In this document: one piece after another, positions 46,780 through 58,389 of the stretch | Layout of the letters: every line of letters begins with the position of its first letter | Numbering within the stretch: the first letter of the stretch is position 1 | Assembly: GCA_036768485.1 (NCBI GenBank) | Contig: JAVLUZ010000142.1 | Coordinates: forward strand, 12,193,895 to 12,257,894 | Direction of reading: 5' to 3' | Source: Mermis nigrescens | Lineage: Eukaryota > Nematoda > Enoplea > Mermithida > Mermithidae | DNA length: 64,000 nucleotides | Notes under the pieces: generated by a model | What the model was told of the DNA's origin: nothing | Seen by the model: the letters and a program-made list of their open reading frames with translations, nothing else | Databases searched by the model: none | Program-made: the position numbers and the translations under genes

Positions 46780-47168
46780 CCGCAAACCTCTTCTTCGCCC
46801 TGGGGGTGGTCCAAAGTACAAGAACTGGGGTTCCACAAGTAGGGTCAATCAGAGTGAACACACCAACTCGACTCTATTTTCGCCCTAATTTCTCCTACTT
46901 TAGAGGGTTTCAGGGCTCGGGAACAGGATACCCCAATGTTCAAAATGTGATGCTAACCCCGGTTCCGCTGGTGGTTTCTCCGCTCTAGGGGTTGACCAAA
47001 ATGCCAAAACCGTGGTCCCCCCAATAGCTCTCCGAGGACGAGCACTCCCAACTCCGTTTTCGGCAAAATTTTTCCCACTGAAGGGGTTTCGGGACACGGA
47101 AACGGGCTACGCTATGATTTATGAACTTGATGCTTACCCCTGTATTTCTCCGCCCATGATGGCGGTGC
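46780..47168 (+). repeat. Satellite-like array, left part
   Basis: Degenerate units near 190 bp with landmarks GGGTGGTCCAAAGTAC, GAACTGGGGTTCC, CACTGAAGGGGTTTCGGGAC and CGGAAACGGGCTAC. GC-richer than the surroundings. Continued at 48757 beyond the fold-back insertion. Confidence 0.7.
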
Positions 47169-47175
47169 AGATTAC

Positions 47176-48750
47176 CGGAAAATTGCTCGCCAACAATTGC
47201 TGGAGAACAATTGCTCGCCAACAATTGCTCGCCTAACAATTGCTCGCCCAGCAATTGCTCGCCCAGCAATTGCTCGCCCAGCAATGGCTCGCCCAGCAAT
47301 TGCTCGCCCAGCAATTGCTCGCCCAGCAATTGCTCGCCCAGCAATAGCTCGCCCAGCAATTGCTCGCCCAGCAATTGCTCGCTCAGCAATTGCTCGCTCA
47401 GCAATTGCTCGCCCAGCAATCGCTCGCCAAGCAATTGCTCGCCAATCACCAACAATTGTAGCCATACGATTACTTGCTGAGCAATTGCTCGCCAGCATAC
47501 GTGGGCAGCAAGAAAATTCTGGGGGGGTCAAGATTTTTTGAAAGTCAAAAATGGCCTTAAAAATGGTGGTATGGCAATAAAAACACCATTTTTAGACGTT
47601 TCTCAACAAGCACTATCCATTGACATCAAAAAATTGTTAAAAAAAGAAAAAAATTTTCAAAAATTAAATTCTAGGGGGGGTATTTTGATTTCTGGGGGGG
47701 GTATTTTGGTTTCTGGGGGTGCATACCCCACGCCCAGGTGTGCTCGCCAGTGAATTGATCACATGGGAACCGCTCCCTGGGCATTGTTGCTTCTCATTTA
47801 TTTGAATCAGTAATTGTCATTCTATATAGGAATCACGCTATAAAAATGGAAGGTGTGTTAAGTCCAAAAATCGACCGCCCCCGGATCTTGTAATCATCTG
47901 GTCTGAACAAAATGGTATAATTAAGTACTATTCAGTTCTGCTGTGATCTTGCATACATTTGCGCTCATACATTTATCTATGTACAGATTGTTTCGTTTTT
48001 GGTAGGAAGGAAGGAAGAAGCAGTAGTTTCAGTTTGAAAGTATTCATTTTTAGTGTACTAAAATGATTTTTAATTCGTTCAATCTTAATTTTCAGTCTTA
48101 ATGCACTCAATAGAGTCGACAGGTGCTCGCCACCGCCAGGCGATTGCTCGCCAATCATCTGTGATTAGTCGAGAAATGCATTTTTAATTTTTTCAATTCG
48201 TTCGATCAGTTACAAGCTGATCATTGAAGAAAAAGTAATTCAAGTCAGAAATTTTGCCGATCACAGCAGAACTAAATTGTACTTAATTACACAATTTTGT
48301 TCAGACCGGATCATTACAAGATCCGGGAACGGTCGATTTTTGGACGGAACGCAGTTCCATCTTTATAGCGTATATGATTGATTCCAATATAGAATGACAA
48401 TTGCTGATTCGAAGAATTGAGAAGCAACAATGCTTAGGGAGGATTACCATGTGATCAATTCACTGGCGAGCAATTGCTCAGCAAGTAATCGTTCGGCTAG
48501 CAATTGTTGGTGATTGGCGAGCAATTGCTAAGCGAGCATCGTTCGTCGAGCAATCATTTGGCGAGCAATTGTTGGCGAACAATAGTTGGCGAGCTATTGC
48601 TGAGCGAGCAATTGTTGGGCGAGCAATTGCTGGGCGAGCAATTGCTGGGCGAGCAATAGCTGGGCGAGCAATAGCTGGTCGAGCAATTGCTGGGCGAGCA
48701 ATTGTTGGCGAGCAATTGTTCTCGAGCAATTCTTGGCGAGCAATTTTCCG
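47176..48750. mobile_element. Fold-back element with 15-bp GCTCGCCCAGCAATT arms
   Basis: Ends CGGAAAATTGCTCGCCAA are inverted copies. Left arm 47176-47495 and right arm about 48465-48750 are arrays of a 15-bp GCTCGCCCAGCAATT unit in opposite orientation. Inside them a second, unique inverted stretch (47745-47960 against 48225-48470; landmark TGATCACATGGGAACC) follows. The 9-bp word GGCGGTGCA occurs at 47161-47169 and 48757-48765, a candidate target duplication offset a few bases from the visible ends. A MITE sits in the left arm. The 15-bp unit keeps three frames open, giving spurious Ala-Arg-Pro or Ser-Pro-Asn-Cys frames. Confidence 0.85.
47496..47742 (+). mobile_element. hAT MITE inside the fold-back left arm
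   Basis: CATACGTGGGCAGC to CACGCCCAGGTGTG with a perfect 8-bp duplication CTCGCCAG (47488-47495 and 47743-47750). The target is part of the GCTCGCC repeat word itself. Confidence 0.93.
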
Positions 48751-48756
48751 CACACG

Positions 48757-49340
48757 GGCGGTGCAATGTGCTGGAACCGGGGTCCGCCAAGTAGGACCAA
48801 AGAATAAACACCATACCTTCAACGCCGTTTACGGCACTTTAGTCTAACCCCGGGGGTAGAAATCCTCAACCGAACCGAGATTTGTCGCCTCACATTTTAA
48901 ATATTGGGGTATCCCATTTCCGAGCCTGAAAATCCCCCTTCAGTGAAAGAAATTTTGCCGAAAACGGGTTTAGGGGCGTACCTCCTGATTGGATCTACTT
49001 GGGGAAACCCGGTTCCGGCACTTTGGACCACCCACAGGGCGTAGAAACCCCTGACGAAACCGGGGTTGATATTTAATTTTAAATATTGGAGTACCCCGTT
49101 TCCATGCCCCGAAACCCCTCCCCCTAAAGTGGAAGAAATTTGGCTGGAAATGGGGTTGGGGTGTGAATCCCGGTCGGCGGCCTACTAAGAGAACCCCGCT
49201 TTCGGCACTTTGGGCCACCCCTGGACGGAGAAACCGCCGACGGACCGGAATGCACAATCATTTGCATCCCGGATTTGTATTCGAAGTTTACCCATCGTTC
49301 CCGTTGCCGGATTTTACCCACCCCATGCTCTGTATAGGTT
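48757..49340 (+). repeat. Satellite-like array, right part
   Basis: CGGCACTTTGGACCACCC near 49017 and CGGCACTTTGGGCCACCC near 49202 set a period of about 185 bp. Other landmarks are GGAACCGGGGTCCGCC, AAATATTGGGGTATCCC and AATATTGGAGTACCCC. Continuous with 46780-47168 if the fold-back element is removed. Confidence 0.75.
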
Positions 49341-49345
49341 GCTAC

Positions 49346-49595
49346 CATACGTGGGCGGCAAGAAAATTTTGGGGGGGTGCAAGATTTTTTGAAGGTAAAA
49401 AAATAGCCTTAAAAATGGTGGTATGGCGATAAAAACACCATTTTTCGACGTTTCTCATCACGCACTATCCAATGCCATCACAAAATTGCGAAAAAACGAA
49501 AAAAATTCCCAGAAATTCTGCAGGGGGGTATTTTGATTTCTGGGGGAGGGTCTTTTGGTTTCTGGGTGGGTACATACCCCCCACGCCCAGGTGCG
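49346..49595 (+). mobile_element. hAT MITE, GTGGGCAGC family
   Basis: CATACGTGGGCGGC to CACGCCCAGGTGCG with a perfect 8-bp duplication GTTGCTAC (49338-49345 and 49596-49603). Confidence 0.93.
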
Positions 49596-49603
49596 GTTGC
49601 TAC

Positions 49604-50023
49604 CTAATCGTGTTGAGTTGATTAATAGCAGGTGGACGTGAATGCGGGTAGGGGGCTGGGAGGAGGGAGACCTCCTAGAATCTGGTAGACCTTCCGTAAA
49701 ATCGATAGACTTCCAGAATTGAATTTTCGGCATATTCTTTGGGACTTGCCGGTGTCACACCACCGGACCCCCAGAATTTGGTTGCTACCCATTTACGTTA
49801 GCGAGTCATTGAATTGACGAAATCGAGCTTCAGTCTTTAGTTAGCAAACGAGCAACGGAATATGTTCACGGAATATGTTGAACGAAAAACAAAAAGTAAA
49901 AAATATATATTGCATTATCAACAAAGACAACGATTGCGACAACTTTGAAAACCACTCATATGTACATACTAATTATTTATTAAATGAAAGGCAAAGATGA
50001 AAAATAGACGCGAATGTCGAAGT
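49604..50023. other. No gene recognised
   Basis: Includes the phrases GTAAAATCGATAGACTTCC and ACCCCCAGAATTTGGTTGCT, which recur near 52590 and 52640. A short decayed repeat, otherwise unassigned. Confidence 0.45.
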
Positions 50024-50031
50024 ATTGCATG

Positions 50032-50521
50032 CATAGGTGGGCAGCACCAAAATTCTGGGCGGGGTGCGAGATTTTTCAAAGGTAAAAAATGGCCTTAAAA
50101 GTGGCGGTATAGCGAAAAGGCACAATTTTTTAACGTTTCTCATCGAGCACTATCCTTTACCATCAAAAAATCGCAACAAAAATATTCAAAAATTGAATTC
50201 TGGGGGGTATTCTGGTTTCTGGGGGGTGCATACCACACATGGGCGTGGGGGGATCTGGGGGGGTCTGGACCCCCCAGAAACCAAAAGACCCCCCCCAGAA
50301 ATCAAAAAGAACCCCCCAGAAATCAATTTTTGAAAATTTTTTTCGTTTTTGTCGCAATTTTTTGATGCCAATGGATAGTGCTTGATGAGAAACGTCGAAA
50401 AATGGTGTTTTTATCGCCATATCACCATTTTTAAGGCCATTTTTTGACCTTCAAAAAATCTTGGACCCCCCAGAATTTTCTTGCTGCCCACGTATGGTGC
50501 ATACCCCCAAGCCCACGTTTG
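50032..50521 (+). mobile_element. hAT MITE (GTGGGCAGC family), outer copy of nested pair
   Basis: CATAGGTGGGCAGCACC begins it and AAGCCCACGTTTG ends it, with a perfect 8-bp duplication ATTGCATG (50024-50031 and 50522-50529). It is opened near its right end by the copy at 50234-50496. Confidence 0.92.
50234..50496 (-). mobile_element. hAT MITE, inner copy of nested pair
   Basis: CACACATGGGCGTGGG to CTGCCCACGTATG with a perfect 8-bp duplication GTGCATAC (50226-50233 and 50497-50504). The duplicated bases are a conserved word inside the MITE family itself, so the family inserts into its own copies. The same arrangement is seen at 1233-1515. Confidence 0.93.
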
Positions 50522-50737
50522 ATTGCATGGATTGAGCGAACCTGGCGTCAAATTAATAAACTAATGATTCTAAGATTTAAACAGAAAAGTCAGGCGGTAT
50601 TGTAAATGAACCCGTTTAATTTTTGAACTTCAATTCTAAAGTGCGTGTGAAGCAAAATTAAAAAACAACTCGTAAAAGAGTACGCAGACTAAATCGAAAT
50701 AGAGCAGGATGTAGCAGGTGAAATCTACATACATAGG

Positions 50738-50902
50738 CAGACACGTAGCTGGCCCTCCATTTCGGGGGGACCAACACCGATTTTGGGGGGTCCAAGCCAA
50801 AAATAGCGGAAAATAACTTGTAAAAAGTCCTATTTTCCGTTTTTTTCTGAATTGGGGGGGGGTCAGGCCGGACCCCCCATTGCCCACACAGCTACGTGCC
50901 TG
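50738..50902. mobile_element. hAT-like MITE, GGCACGTAGCTG family
   Basis: CAGACACGTAGCTGG and CACAGCTACGTGCCTG are inverted ends over 165 bp. Flanks TACATAGG and TACATAAA share six of eight bases. Interior has TTTTGGGGGGTCCAAGCC and GGGTCAGGCCGGACCCCCC. Further fragments of this family lie at 32291, 52190 and 61165. Confidence 0.75.
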
Positions 50903-51094
50903 TACATAAAGGGTCATTTTGAAGCTTAAATACAAAGAAAGATAGGGTGTAAAGTTTTGAGAGGTAAAAAGTTTTTGGAATAATAAACCAATTGTGTAAG
51001 CTATACCTGATAAATTATAAAAATTTTGACAAACACTAGTGCTTTTAAACATTTGTTTAATCAGTATCAGACAAAATACATACTTTCAGGCAAA

Positions 51095-51655
51095 TACCGG
51101 GGGGGAGAATTTTGAGGTCAGGTATCTCGAGAGCCCTTAGGAGATGGCCGAAAATAAAGGCATTTTTGAGCGTATCTCAACGAGCTCTATACAACGGTGA
51201 AGAAAACTTTCAAACATTTTCACTTTATCACATACTTATATTACAAAAATCTATGGTTTAAACACTCTACACAACTGATTCCTTATCATTCAATCGACGA
51301 ATAATTTTTATATCATGTCTTTGTAATAACCTTTGTGATTTACAAATAGAAATGATTGAGAAAATAAATAATTCAGTGCGAGCGCCGAAAAATGCGATAT
51401 TTTCTACGTGCCTAAATCAAATTTGAGCGGATTTGGGCGGGCTAGAAGACAAAAACTACAGATAAACGATAACTCCAGCGCGAAGCGCCGAAAAATTTCT
51501 AAGTTTACTAGCTCGAACGCTGACAAGCTGTTTTGGTTGTGTTTCGGACCTACTTCGAGAGTTTTTCATTTTTCATTGGGAGACCCTTGTGTGTTTCGAA
51601 AATTATTTTTCATTCCCGGGGGGTGGAAGCCCCGGCCCCTGAATCGGGCCTGCAT
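51095..51655 (-). repeat. hAT-derived hairpin-repeat element, minus orientation
   Basis: GAATTTTGAGGTCAGGTATC at the left and CCCCGGCCCCTGAATCGGGCC at the right suggest near-complete extent. Hairpin words GCGAGCGCCG (51380) and GCGAAGCGCCG (51480) are spaced about 105 bases. It shares CTCGAGAGCCCTTAGGAGAT-type sequence with 20140 and 30610 in the opposite sense. I see no target duplication. Confidence 0.6.
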
Positions 51656-51989
51656 ACTTTATATACAATTATTACCAAGTTGATTCGTATTTGTACGCAT
51701 GGATGAATAGGGAAGCTCCATTTTTGGTCAACCTTCTAAAAATGACATATTTCCCTTCTTCACCTGCAAATTTTAAGTTTCAGATCTGCTTACAATATAC
51801 TCTGATAGTCTGGGGCATCAGGAAGATTTTAAAAAGGCCATAAAATCTGGGTAGGGCCAAAACATTGCGGTAGGACGAAAAAATTCTTTTCGACGTTTTT
51901 CTTTGATTGGCATCGATAAGTCGCGGATAAAAGCGAAATTATACAAGTTCAATGCTCGGAGAAATCTGCGGGAATTGGGGGGTCATCTT
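51656..51989. other. No gene recognised
   Basis: Unassigned AT-rich sequence. Confidence 0.4.
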
Positions 51990-52170
51990 TATACGTGAGC
52001 AGCAAGAAAATTCTGGGGGGGGGGTGCAAGATTTTTCCAAAATAAATAATGGCCTTAAAAATGGTGGTATGGCGAAACAAACACCATTTTTTGACGTTTC
52101 TCATCAAGCACTATCCATTAGTATCAAAAACTGCGAAAAAAACGAAAAAAGCTTAAAAATTGAATTCTGG
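51990..52170 (+). mobile_element. Truncated hAT MITE, GTGGGCAGC family
   Basis: TATACGTGAGCAGCAAGAAA through AAAAATTGAATTCTGG is the left two-thirds of the family. The G-rich right end is absent and is replaced by AAGCGAATATTGCACG. Confidence 0.8.
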
Positions 52171-52189
52171 CAAGCGAATATTGCACGTT

Positions 52190-52355
52190 ATCTTAATAAT
52201 CACGTAGCTAGCTTTCCTATTTTGGGGGAACAACACTAATTTTGGGAAGACTAAGCCCAAAAAGGCGAAAAATAGCACAAAATAACATTTAAAAAGTCAT
52301 ACTTTTCCGATTTTTCTGAATTTTAGGGCCCCAAGGATACATGCCCGCACGTAAT
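52190..52355 (+). repeat. Fragment of GGCACGTAGCTG family
   Basis: ATCACGTAGCTAGC, CTATTTTGGGGGAACAACAC, TGGGAAGACTAAGCCCAAAA and a weak right end CCCGCACGTAAT parallel 61165-61265. Strongly decayed. Confidence 0.6.
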
Positions 52356-52919
52356 AACACTATTCACATTGGAAAATCGAACAAAAACAATGCGATCGCA
52401 GTCGCAGCAAAAATAGCGCGTATGCACAATGTAAAGTATAAACACGTTTTTGGTGTAAACCGACCATAAGTTTCGACTGATTTTCAAATTGTTTAAACAG
52501 GGACTAAATGAGAGATTACCAGATATGCGCGTTAGGGTTTGGGTTCTCTGGATCCCCGCGAGAATTCAGCGGACTCCCCTCCCCAAAAAATCAACAGACT
52601 TCCATAATTGAATTTTAGTGCTATTTTTGGCAATTTTGTCCATCGGATCCCCCAGAAATCGGCTGCAGCTGACATACCCTCCCAACCACACGGGTCAGGA
52701 ATAAGGATACAAAAGATTAATCAGAGAAAACTCTTGAAATTTTCAGAATTTTCTCCTTCTTTTGCGACTGATGAATTGATCGTTATGACGGAAGGCCGAA
52801 AAATGGTTTTAGAAACCAGATGTGGTGTAAAGTTTCAGTGTAGATAGTCAACAAGAAATGAACTTGGTTTAAAGAGATAGAAAACATGGAATTAACCCGT
52901 CGATTAATGTCTTAAGGTT
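52356..52919. other. No gene recognised
   Basis: Contains TTAGGGTTTGGGTTC and GGATCCCCGCGAG phrases and decayed repeat sequence shared with 49680-49790. A 79-codon frame at 52608-52847 has no motif. Confidence 0.4.
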
Positions 52920-53150
52920 CTATTAAATGAGCCGAATAACGGACCGGTTTCTCTTCGACATGGTCGGCGACGCGCCACCGTCGCGGCGCGTCCGCTTGCC
53001 GACGCCGTTGTAACGTTGCCGCGACGTCGTCGTTGAGGACGACACGGATGCCGAAGTCATCGGCGAGTCGTTGATGGTCAACGCCGTCGCTACAGTCGTC
53101 GTTGCGGCGACGACGGGCGGCTGTGAAGCGAGTGCGAGCTCATCAGACTT
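52920..53150. other. GC-rich, CpG-dense island
   Basis: About 230 bases made largely of CGACG, GCGGCG and CGTCGT words in an otherwise AT-rich region, with sharp edges. No frame stays open across it. It may be the GC-rich arm of an unrecognised element, a short CpG-rich regulatory segment, or foreign DNA. I cannot decide between these. Confidence 0.6.
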
Positions 53151-56100
53151 CTTACACTTTTTAAAAACATCAAGCCCACAACTTTACACTTCCTCGTACT
53201 CTCATGCTAAGTGTAAACTACTTTTTTTATTTACATAAGGCAATTTTTTCTGTACATCTTCATTTACTTTCTTTTACTTTTGTGCAATTTCTTAATGTTT
53301 TGCGCACTTTACACTCAATTGACGCAAGCGCTAAATTAACAAAGGAATCCTCGTCAATTTTAATTGTAAAACGATGAAATCAAATCGTCAGCATCTTCCA
53401 CAAATGTCAAAATGAAATGAAAAATAAATGAAAATGGAATAAAACAAAAAAATAAATTTAAATAAAAGATGAGAAAGGAACAAATAAATAAAGTTTCGAG
53501 CCCCTCGCATCTGATACACACCTGATTGCCTTTTAAATTTTTATCTCTTTACACTGAAGGTTTACACCCAAAAAGCTAATCCACAGATTTTATAACACTT
53601 CATTCAATTCAGACGTTAATTCTTTATTTATCTCACATTTCTGCGCGTAATATATGGTTTAATCTAAATTTTGTCAAGCTTACCTTGCCTCACTTTAGTT
53701 GATACTAATATGCTGCAGTAAACCTACAATACACTAATACTACTTTACAATTACATAGTTTATTAATAGTTAGCAAAGAAAAATGCATCGATGGAACAAA
53801 AAAGACGAATATACTCGTGATTACGGATTATTAAAGATGTAAAAGGAGGGGACTAGGAAAAAGCTCAAATGTACATGCCGAAAGTCGCAAAACCTCTTAA
53901 AAATCAGACTTTCTCTAAACAACACAAAAAATCGAAGTATATTCTGCGGCCTACAGATTGAAATAAACTATTTAACTTAAAAAATTGAAAAAGCACCTAG
54001 TTAGCTAAGCAGTAGCTATGGGAAAGCAGATGGAGTAAACTAGGAGCGAGTTTGTAAGCCGATTGAATGAAATAGCAAACATCGATGCTTTCAAGAAAAT
54101 CGAAGAAATCGTTAATGTAGAACAGCTGGAAACGCGTAAGCTCACGTGAAACAGACTATATGTAGGTACGGATATATACCAGCAACGGTTGTGCGCTCTA
54201 AACAATTGACGCCAGGTATGCTTGCTCTAATGCTCATGATAACAAAATAAAACACCGTTAAATACAATTGCTGTTAGTTTTCTATCAAGCACGATTTACG
54301 AAGCAAGTCGGCGTTGCAACTTGCAAGCAATTTACAAAACGTGTACGTTTAAGATTATCTTTATACATTCTTATAGGAAGCGTTGGAATTATTCAGAGGT
54401 TACATTTTTAGAGGCCGCAGAATATACCTCGATTTTTTCGTTGTCCAGAGAAAGTCCGCTTTTTTACAGGTTTTGCCACTTTAGGCATATATGTACATAG
54501 GAGCTTTCTCCTAAACCTTTCCTTTTACATCCTAAATTATGCGTATTCCCAGGTATATTCGCCTTTTTTATTCCATCGGAGCATTTTTGTTTGTTAATAC
54601 CCTGCTTTTAATTAGCATTAATCGAGTTAATCAGTCAGTAAAATTATACAAAATGATGACAGCAGTCAACAGGAGCGGATTTAGGGGGGGGGTAGGGGCT
54701 GGGCCAATGGGGGGGGGGGGGAGGCGGCCGCCCCCCCATCGGCCCAAAATAGTGCGCAAAATTAAGAATTTTTGAGCGATTTTTGGGTTAAAACAGCTAA
54801 TTTTTCCGCCCAAGTCAGGGTTCCGCCCCCCCATAGGGGTACCGCCCCCCCTTAGGAAAATCCTGGATCCGCCACTGGCAGTCAAAGAAATCGGAGAACA
54901 ATATTGTTTTGAAAATCAGCATTATCTCCTTTTAAAAAAGAAACCATATTTTATTTAAATAGACCGAAGGTTTTCAGCATAGCACAACATTACACAACTA
55001 CTGGTTGTAGAGAAAAGTTACATTTAGATTATTAATTCTAGCGAAACATTAAACATTAAAAAAATTAAGCTTCTGCAATGCTTTGATACTAAAATTATTT
55101 TCAGTGTAAACTTGAGACAAGTCCTTGGTGTTAAGAAAACATACAGTCAGACTCGTAATCCTGACCATAGGGAACATTGTTTAAAAAAATTTCACGTTTT
55201 GCAACGCTCTGGATGTAAAATAAAGTTGTAGTGTAAATTTAACATATTAACAAAAAATAAATAGTGTACTCAACTACTGGGTTTAGAGAAAACTTACAGC
55301 CAGATTCGTGATTTTGACGTTACTCAGAACATTTTGAGAAAAATTAAGCTTCCGCAAAGCTCTAGAACTTAGGTTAATTTTTAGTGTAAACTTTATACAA
55401 CCACCGGATGTCAATATTCTAATCGGATTCGTAATTCTGATATTACTCTGATATTACGATCAACATTTATGAGAAAATTAAGTTTCCCTAATGGCCTGAA
55501 GACAAATAAATATCAGATTTAAACCACTTTACACCACTGTTGAGTGTAAACAATGCATCCGACTAGCGTTATCACGTTTGATTTCTGATAAATTTTCAGA
55601 CTTGAGATCATGTTCAGACTCATAACCGGAGAAATTGGCAGAAAAACAAGACAGAAACAAGTTTAACACCCCAATTTTTGAATTTACACTTGCCGAAAAA
55701 GAAAAATATTGATGTAGATAAAGCAATTTGCTCTGACATGCACCCCTTAGAAAATACATTATGTTTATTCTATTCGACCTATTCCGACTCCTAAACGGAG
55801 AAAGCGGTGGACAAAAACGTATCTTTCACCATCCATGTTTTTACGCCTACACTAGAGTGTAAAGTTTAAACCCCTAGATCTAAGTCCGTATTGAGTGTAC
55901 AAAAGCTTGCTGGTAAACAGAGGGCAGCCCTAAAGCCGTAGTACATTTCCATCAGAAAAAATTTCACGAGTTTCATAAGCGGAGTTGCTGGCAGACATCA
56001 AGCAGGCAAAAACGCAACCAAAATATGTCTTTACACCCGCTGATTCTTACACTGTTTACACCCCCCTCAAGAAGTAATCCTATCCTCTACAGTTCTATAC

Positions 56101-56230
56101 TATTAAATTGTATGCGGCATTTACAGAGTTGTGTACGCGCTGCAGAAAAACCACAAAAATTTGCTGTTAAAACGTTACGCCAAAACTTTACACGCTCATC
56201 TTGAAGTCGGTAGTGAGTGTAAACAAAAAA
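53150..56230. repeat. Degenerate tandem region punctuated by TTTACACT/AGTGTAAA
   Basis: The octamer or a close variant recurs dozens of times in both orientations. In 55060-55530 the unit is visible: AAATTAAGCTTCxGCAA near 55063, 55190, 55343 and 55475, each followed by an AGTGTAAA word near 55105, 55231, 55383 and 55525, a period of about 125-150 bp. Elsewhere only the octamer survives. The MITE at 54670 interrupts it. No gene found; the 66-codon frame at 54005-54205 and the 76-codon frame at 55529-55759 are unrecognised. Confidence 0.6.
54670..54877 (+). mobile_element. hAT MITE, GGCGGATC/GATCCGCC family
   Basis: CAGGAGCGGATTTAGGGG to GGATCCGCCACTG with a perfect 8-bp duplication GCAGTCAA (54662-54669 and 54878-54885). 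It has long G-runs near the left end. Confidence 0.93.
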
Positions 56231-56356
56231 GAAAAAGTTACATCGAATTTTTTATTGTCTATCTTTTCAAAAAGAGCACCTTCCAGATGTGTCCCGTTAT
56301 AGGTATAGGGGAAATGTAATGGGGTACCCAAGTATAATATAGATACGCGTTAGCGC

Positions 56357-56537
56357 CACACCTGGGCGTCGGGGTTGGGTGTATGCAACCCCCGAGAAAC
56401 CAAAATACCACCCCGCCAGGATTCAATTTTGAGAAATGTTGAAAAATGGTGTTTTTTGCCATACCACCATTTTTAATGCCATTTTTGACCTTTAAAAAAT
56501 CTTGCACCCCCCAGAATTTTAGTGCTGCCCACCTACG
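56357..56537 (-). mobile_element. Internally deleted hAT MITE, GTGGGCAGC family
   Basis: CACACCTGGGCGTCGG to GCTGCCCACCTACG, only 181 bp. Flanks GTTAGCGC and GTTCGCGC match at seven of eight positions. The central segment between AATTTTGAGAAA and TGTTGAAAAATGG is deleted. Confidence 0.85.
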
Positions 56538-57160
56538 GTTCGCGCGCTACCTATGATAATGTAGCATTTTGAACTTACGGGATAAATATAAGAATGGATG
56601 GCTTGATGCTGAAAATAATTCGCAGCCGCATACTGATTGGTCAGATTTCGCGCGGAGGATACTGTAGGTAGGGCGGAGCGAGCGCCGACCAAGGTTGCCA
56701 AAATATTGGTCGGAATGAATACGGTACCCACGACGGGCTGTTCTCCCATCGGAACCATCCTTATGTAACTGACGCCGCTGACTAAAGAACAAATTTGGTA
56801 TCGAGTACTATTTTTTAAAAATGTTATGCTTTTTTAAACTTAGTACATTTGGCCCTAATCGCTTTAAAACCCCAAATTACTAAACGAAAGACTACGGTAA
56901 TCCACCACATCCGGAGGATAATTAAATAAACTTCGCAAACGCAATACAACGTTGTACAAAATACTATCTTGTCGCGAAAACTTAAAATCGAGTTTTCGAT
57001 TAAAAGTCGACGATTGAACGCTGTGCCAAAAATTACAGTGTTAACCACTTAAGCATTTTAAATTATCACTTTAAACCAGCCGAACCCGCTTTTGTAACAT
57101 GCTTAGCAATGTGGCATAATTAGCGATTATATTATTTGATTTATGTTTACAATTATATTA
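56538..57160. other. No gene recognised
   Basis: Overlapping minus frames at 56519-56792 and 56824-57048 show no domain. The stretch 56640-56770 is less AT-rich. Confidence 0.4.
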
Positions 57161-57168
57161 GTCGCTTC

Positions 57169-57571
57169 CATACATGATCTTGGGGGAAGTTTGAGGGGGT
57201 TTCACCCCCGCAGAATCATTTTTCACCCCCGCAAAAAATTTTCACCCCCCCCCTAGAATTGGCGATTTTTCAAAAGTTTCCTACACTTACCTGAAAATTG
57301 GTAGAAAAAGTGTCTTTTTAAGGGTTTTTGGCTATCTATTTGCTCAAAATCGCCAAATTTTCGGCGCTTCGCGCCATATATTCATGTTTTAAGCGATATA
57401 TTGGATCGACTTTTTTCTGAATTTTTTTCATGATTTCATGCTCTAGAAGGATAGAGTATCGTCAGAAACGCCAAAAAACGATGTTTTCTAACGCGTACCG
57501 GCCATTTTCGGGCCCAAAAAAGGCACTTTAGGTTTTCAATCCCCCCATAATTCCCATACTGTGCATGTATG
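57169..57571. mobile_element. hAT-like element, CATACATG family
   Basis: CATACATGATCTTGGGGG on the left and CTGTGCATGTATG on the right, with a perfect 8-bp duplication GTCGCTTC (57161-57168 and 57572-57579). It resembles the GTGGGCAGC family in having C-runs (TTTCACCCCCGCAG) but its body differs: it has a hairpin word GGCGCTTCGCGCC at 57363. The region 19440-19500 may be a decayed relative. Non-coding. Confidence 0.88.
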
Positions 57572-57579
57572 GTCGCTTC

Positions 57580-57878
57580 TTTTTGATTTTGCTACGAGTG
57601 CGTAAAGCGACCTCTTAAGCACTTAAAAATCAATGTGTAGAGCAATCGAGAGAAAGTAAATTGAATTAAATTTAAAAGTTGACGATGACTTAAACAAAAA
57701 TAAATAATCCGACAAACCATATAAGAAAATGAAAAAAGAATAGAATAAGGTAAAATAAAGTAGAAATAAAAGGGCTTAGTAACAAATGTCAAAAATGGTT
57801 TGCTTAACTTGTTCTATCGTTTTTAATCATGAAAAAGCACTTTGGAAAAAAATTTCGGACGAGCCCCAAAATCCAGCG
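57580..57878. other. No gene recognised
   Basis: AT-rich; a minus frame at 57592-57792 is hydrophobic low-complexity with no motif. Confidence 0.4.
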
Positions 57879-58389
57879 CTGTTCAGTAGGGTTGTGCCGG
57901 GTACTTTGATGTGATATATAATCACATCAAAGTACCCAGACCCGAATAGCCGGGTACCCGGCTAAAATTTTGGACCCGGACCCGGCAATCCTAAATTTCT
58001 GGACCCGGACCCGGACCCGTACCCGGCTGTATCCATAAGCTTGGACCCGGACCCGCCTTCAATATAGTGTCGGGTCCGGGTCCAAATATATAATGCATGC
58101 ATACTGCATTGCAGAAATACTGAAAAACAACGAAAAATGACGTAAGCTTAAAACCAGGCAAATGGATCATTTTCAACATTTTAATCAACTCAGCAACAAA
58201 TTGATGGCGTCATCAAACATTAAAATTTAAGGTGACAAATAGTAATAATGCGACAAATATAGGCGCTATATTAAAGCCGCGGCCATGTCTCTTGGGCGCG
58301 AAACAATAGCAATATAAAGCATGCTTTAAGTTATTTATAGATGCACTTTTAGTTACAATACGCGTTAGCAGAGGCGGGGGGGCGGCGAC

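Noticed and set aside
47190..48740. Short regular 15-bp repeats resembling a CRISPR or a repeat protein
   Set aside because: No spacers; every frame is open because the unit is divisible by three, and the array is mirrored in the other arm of the element.
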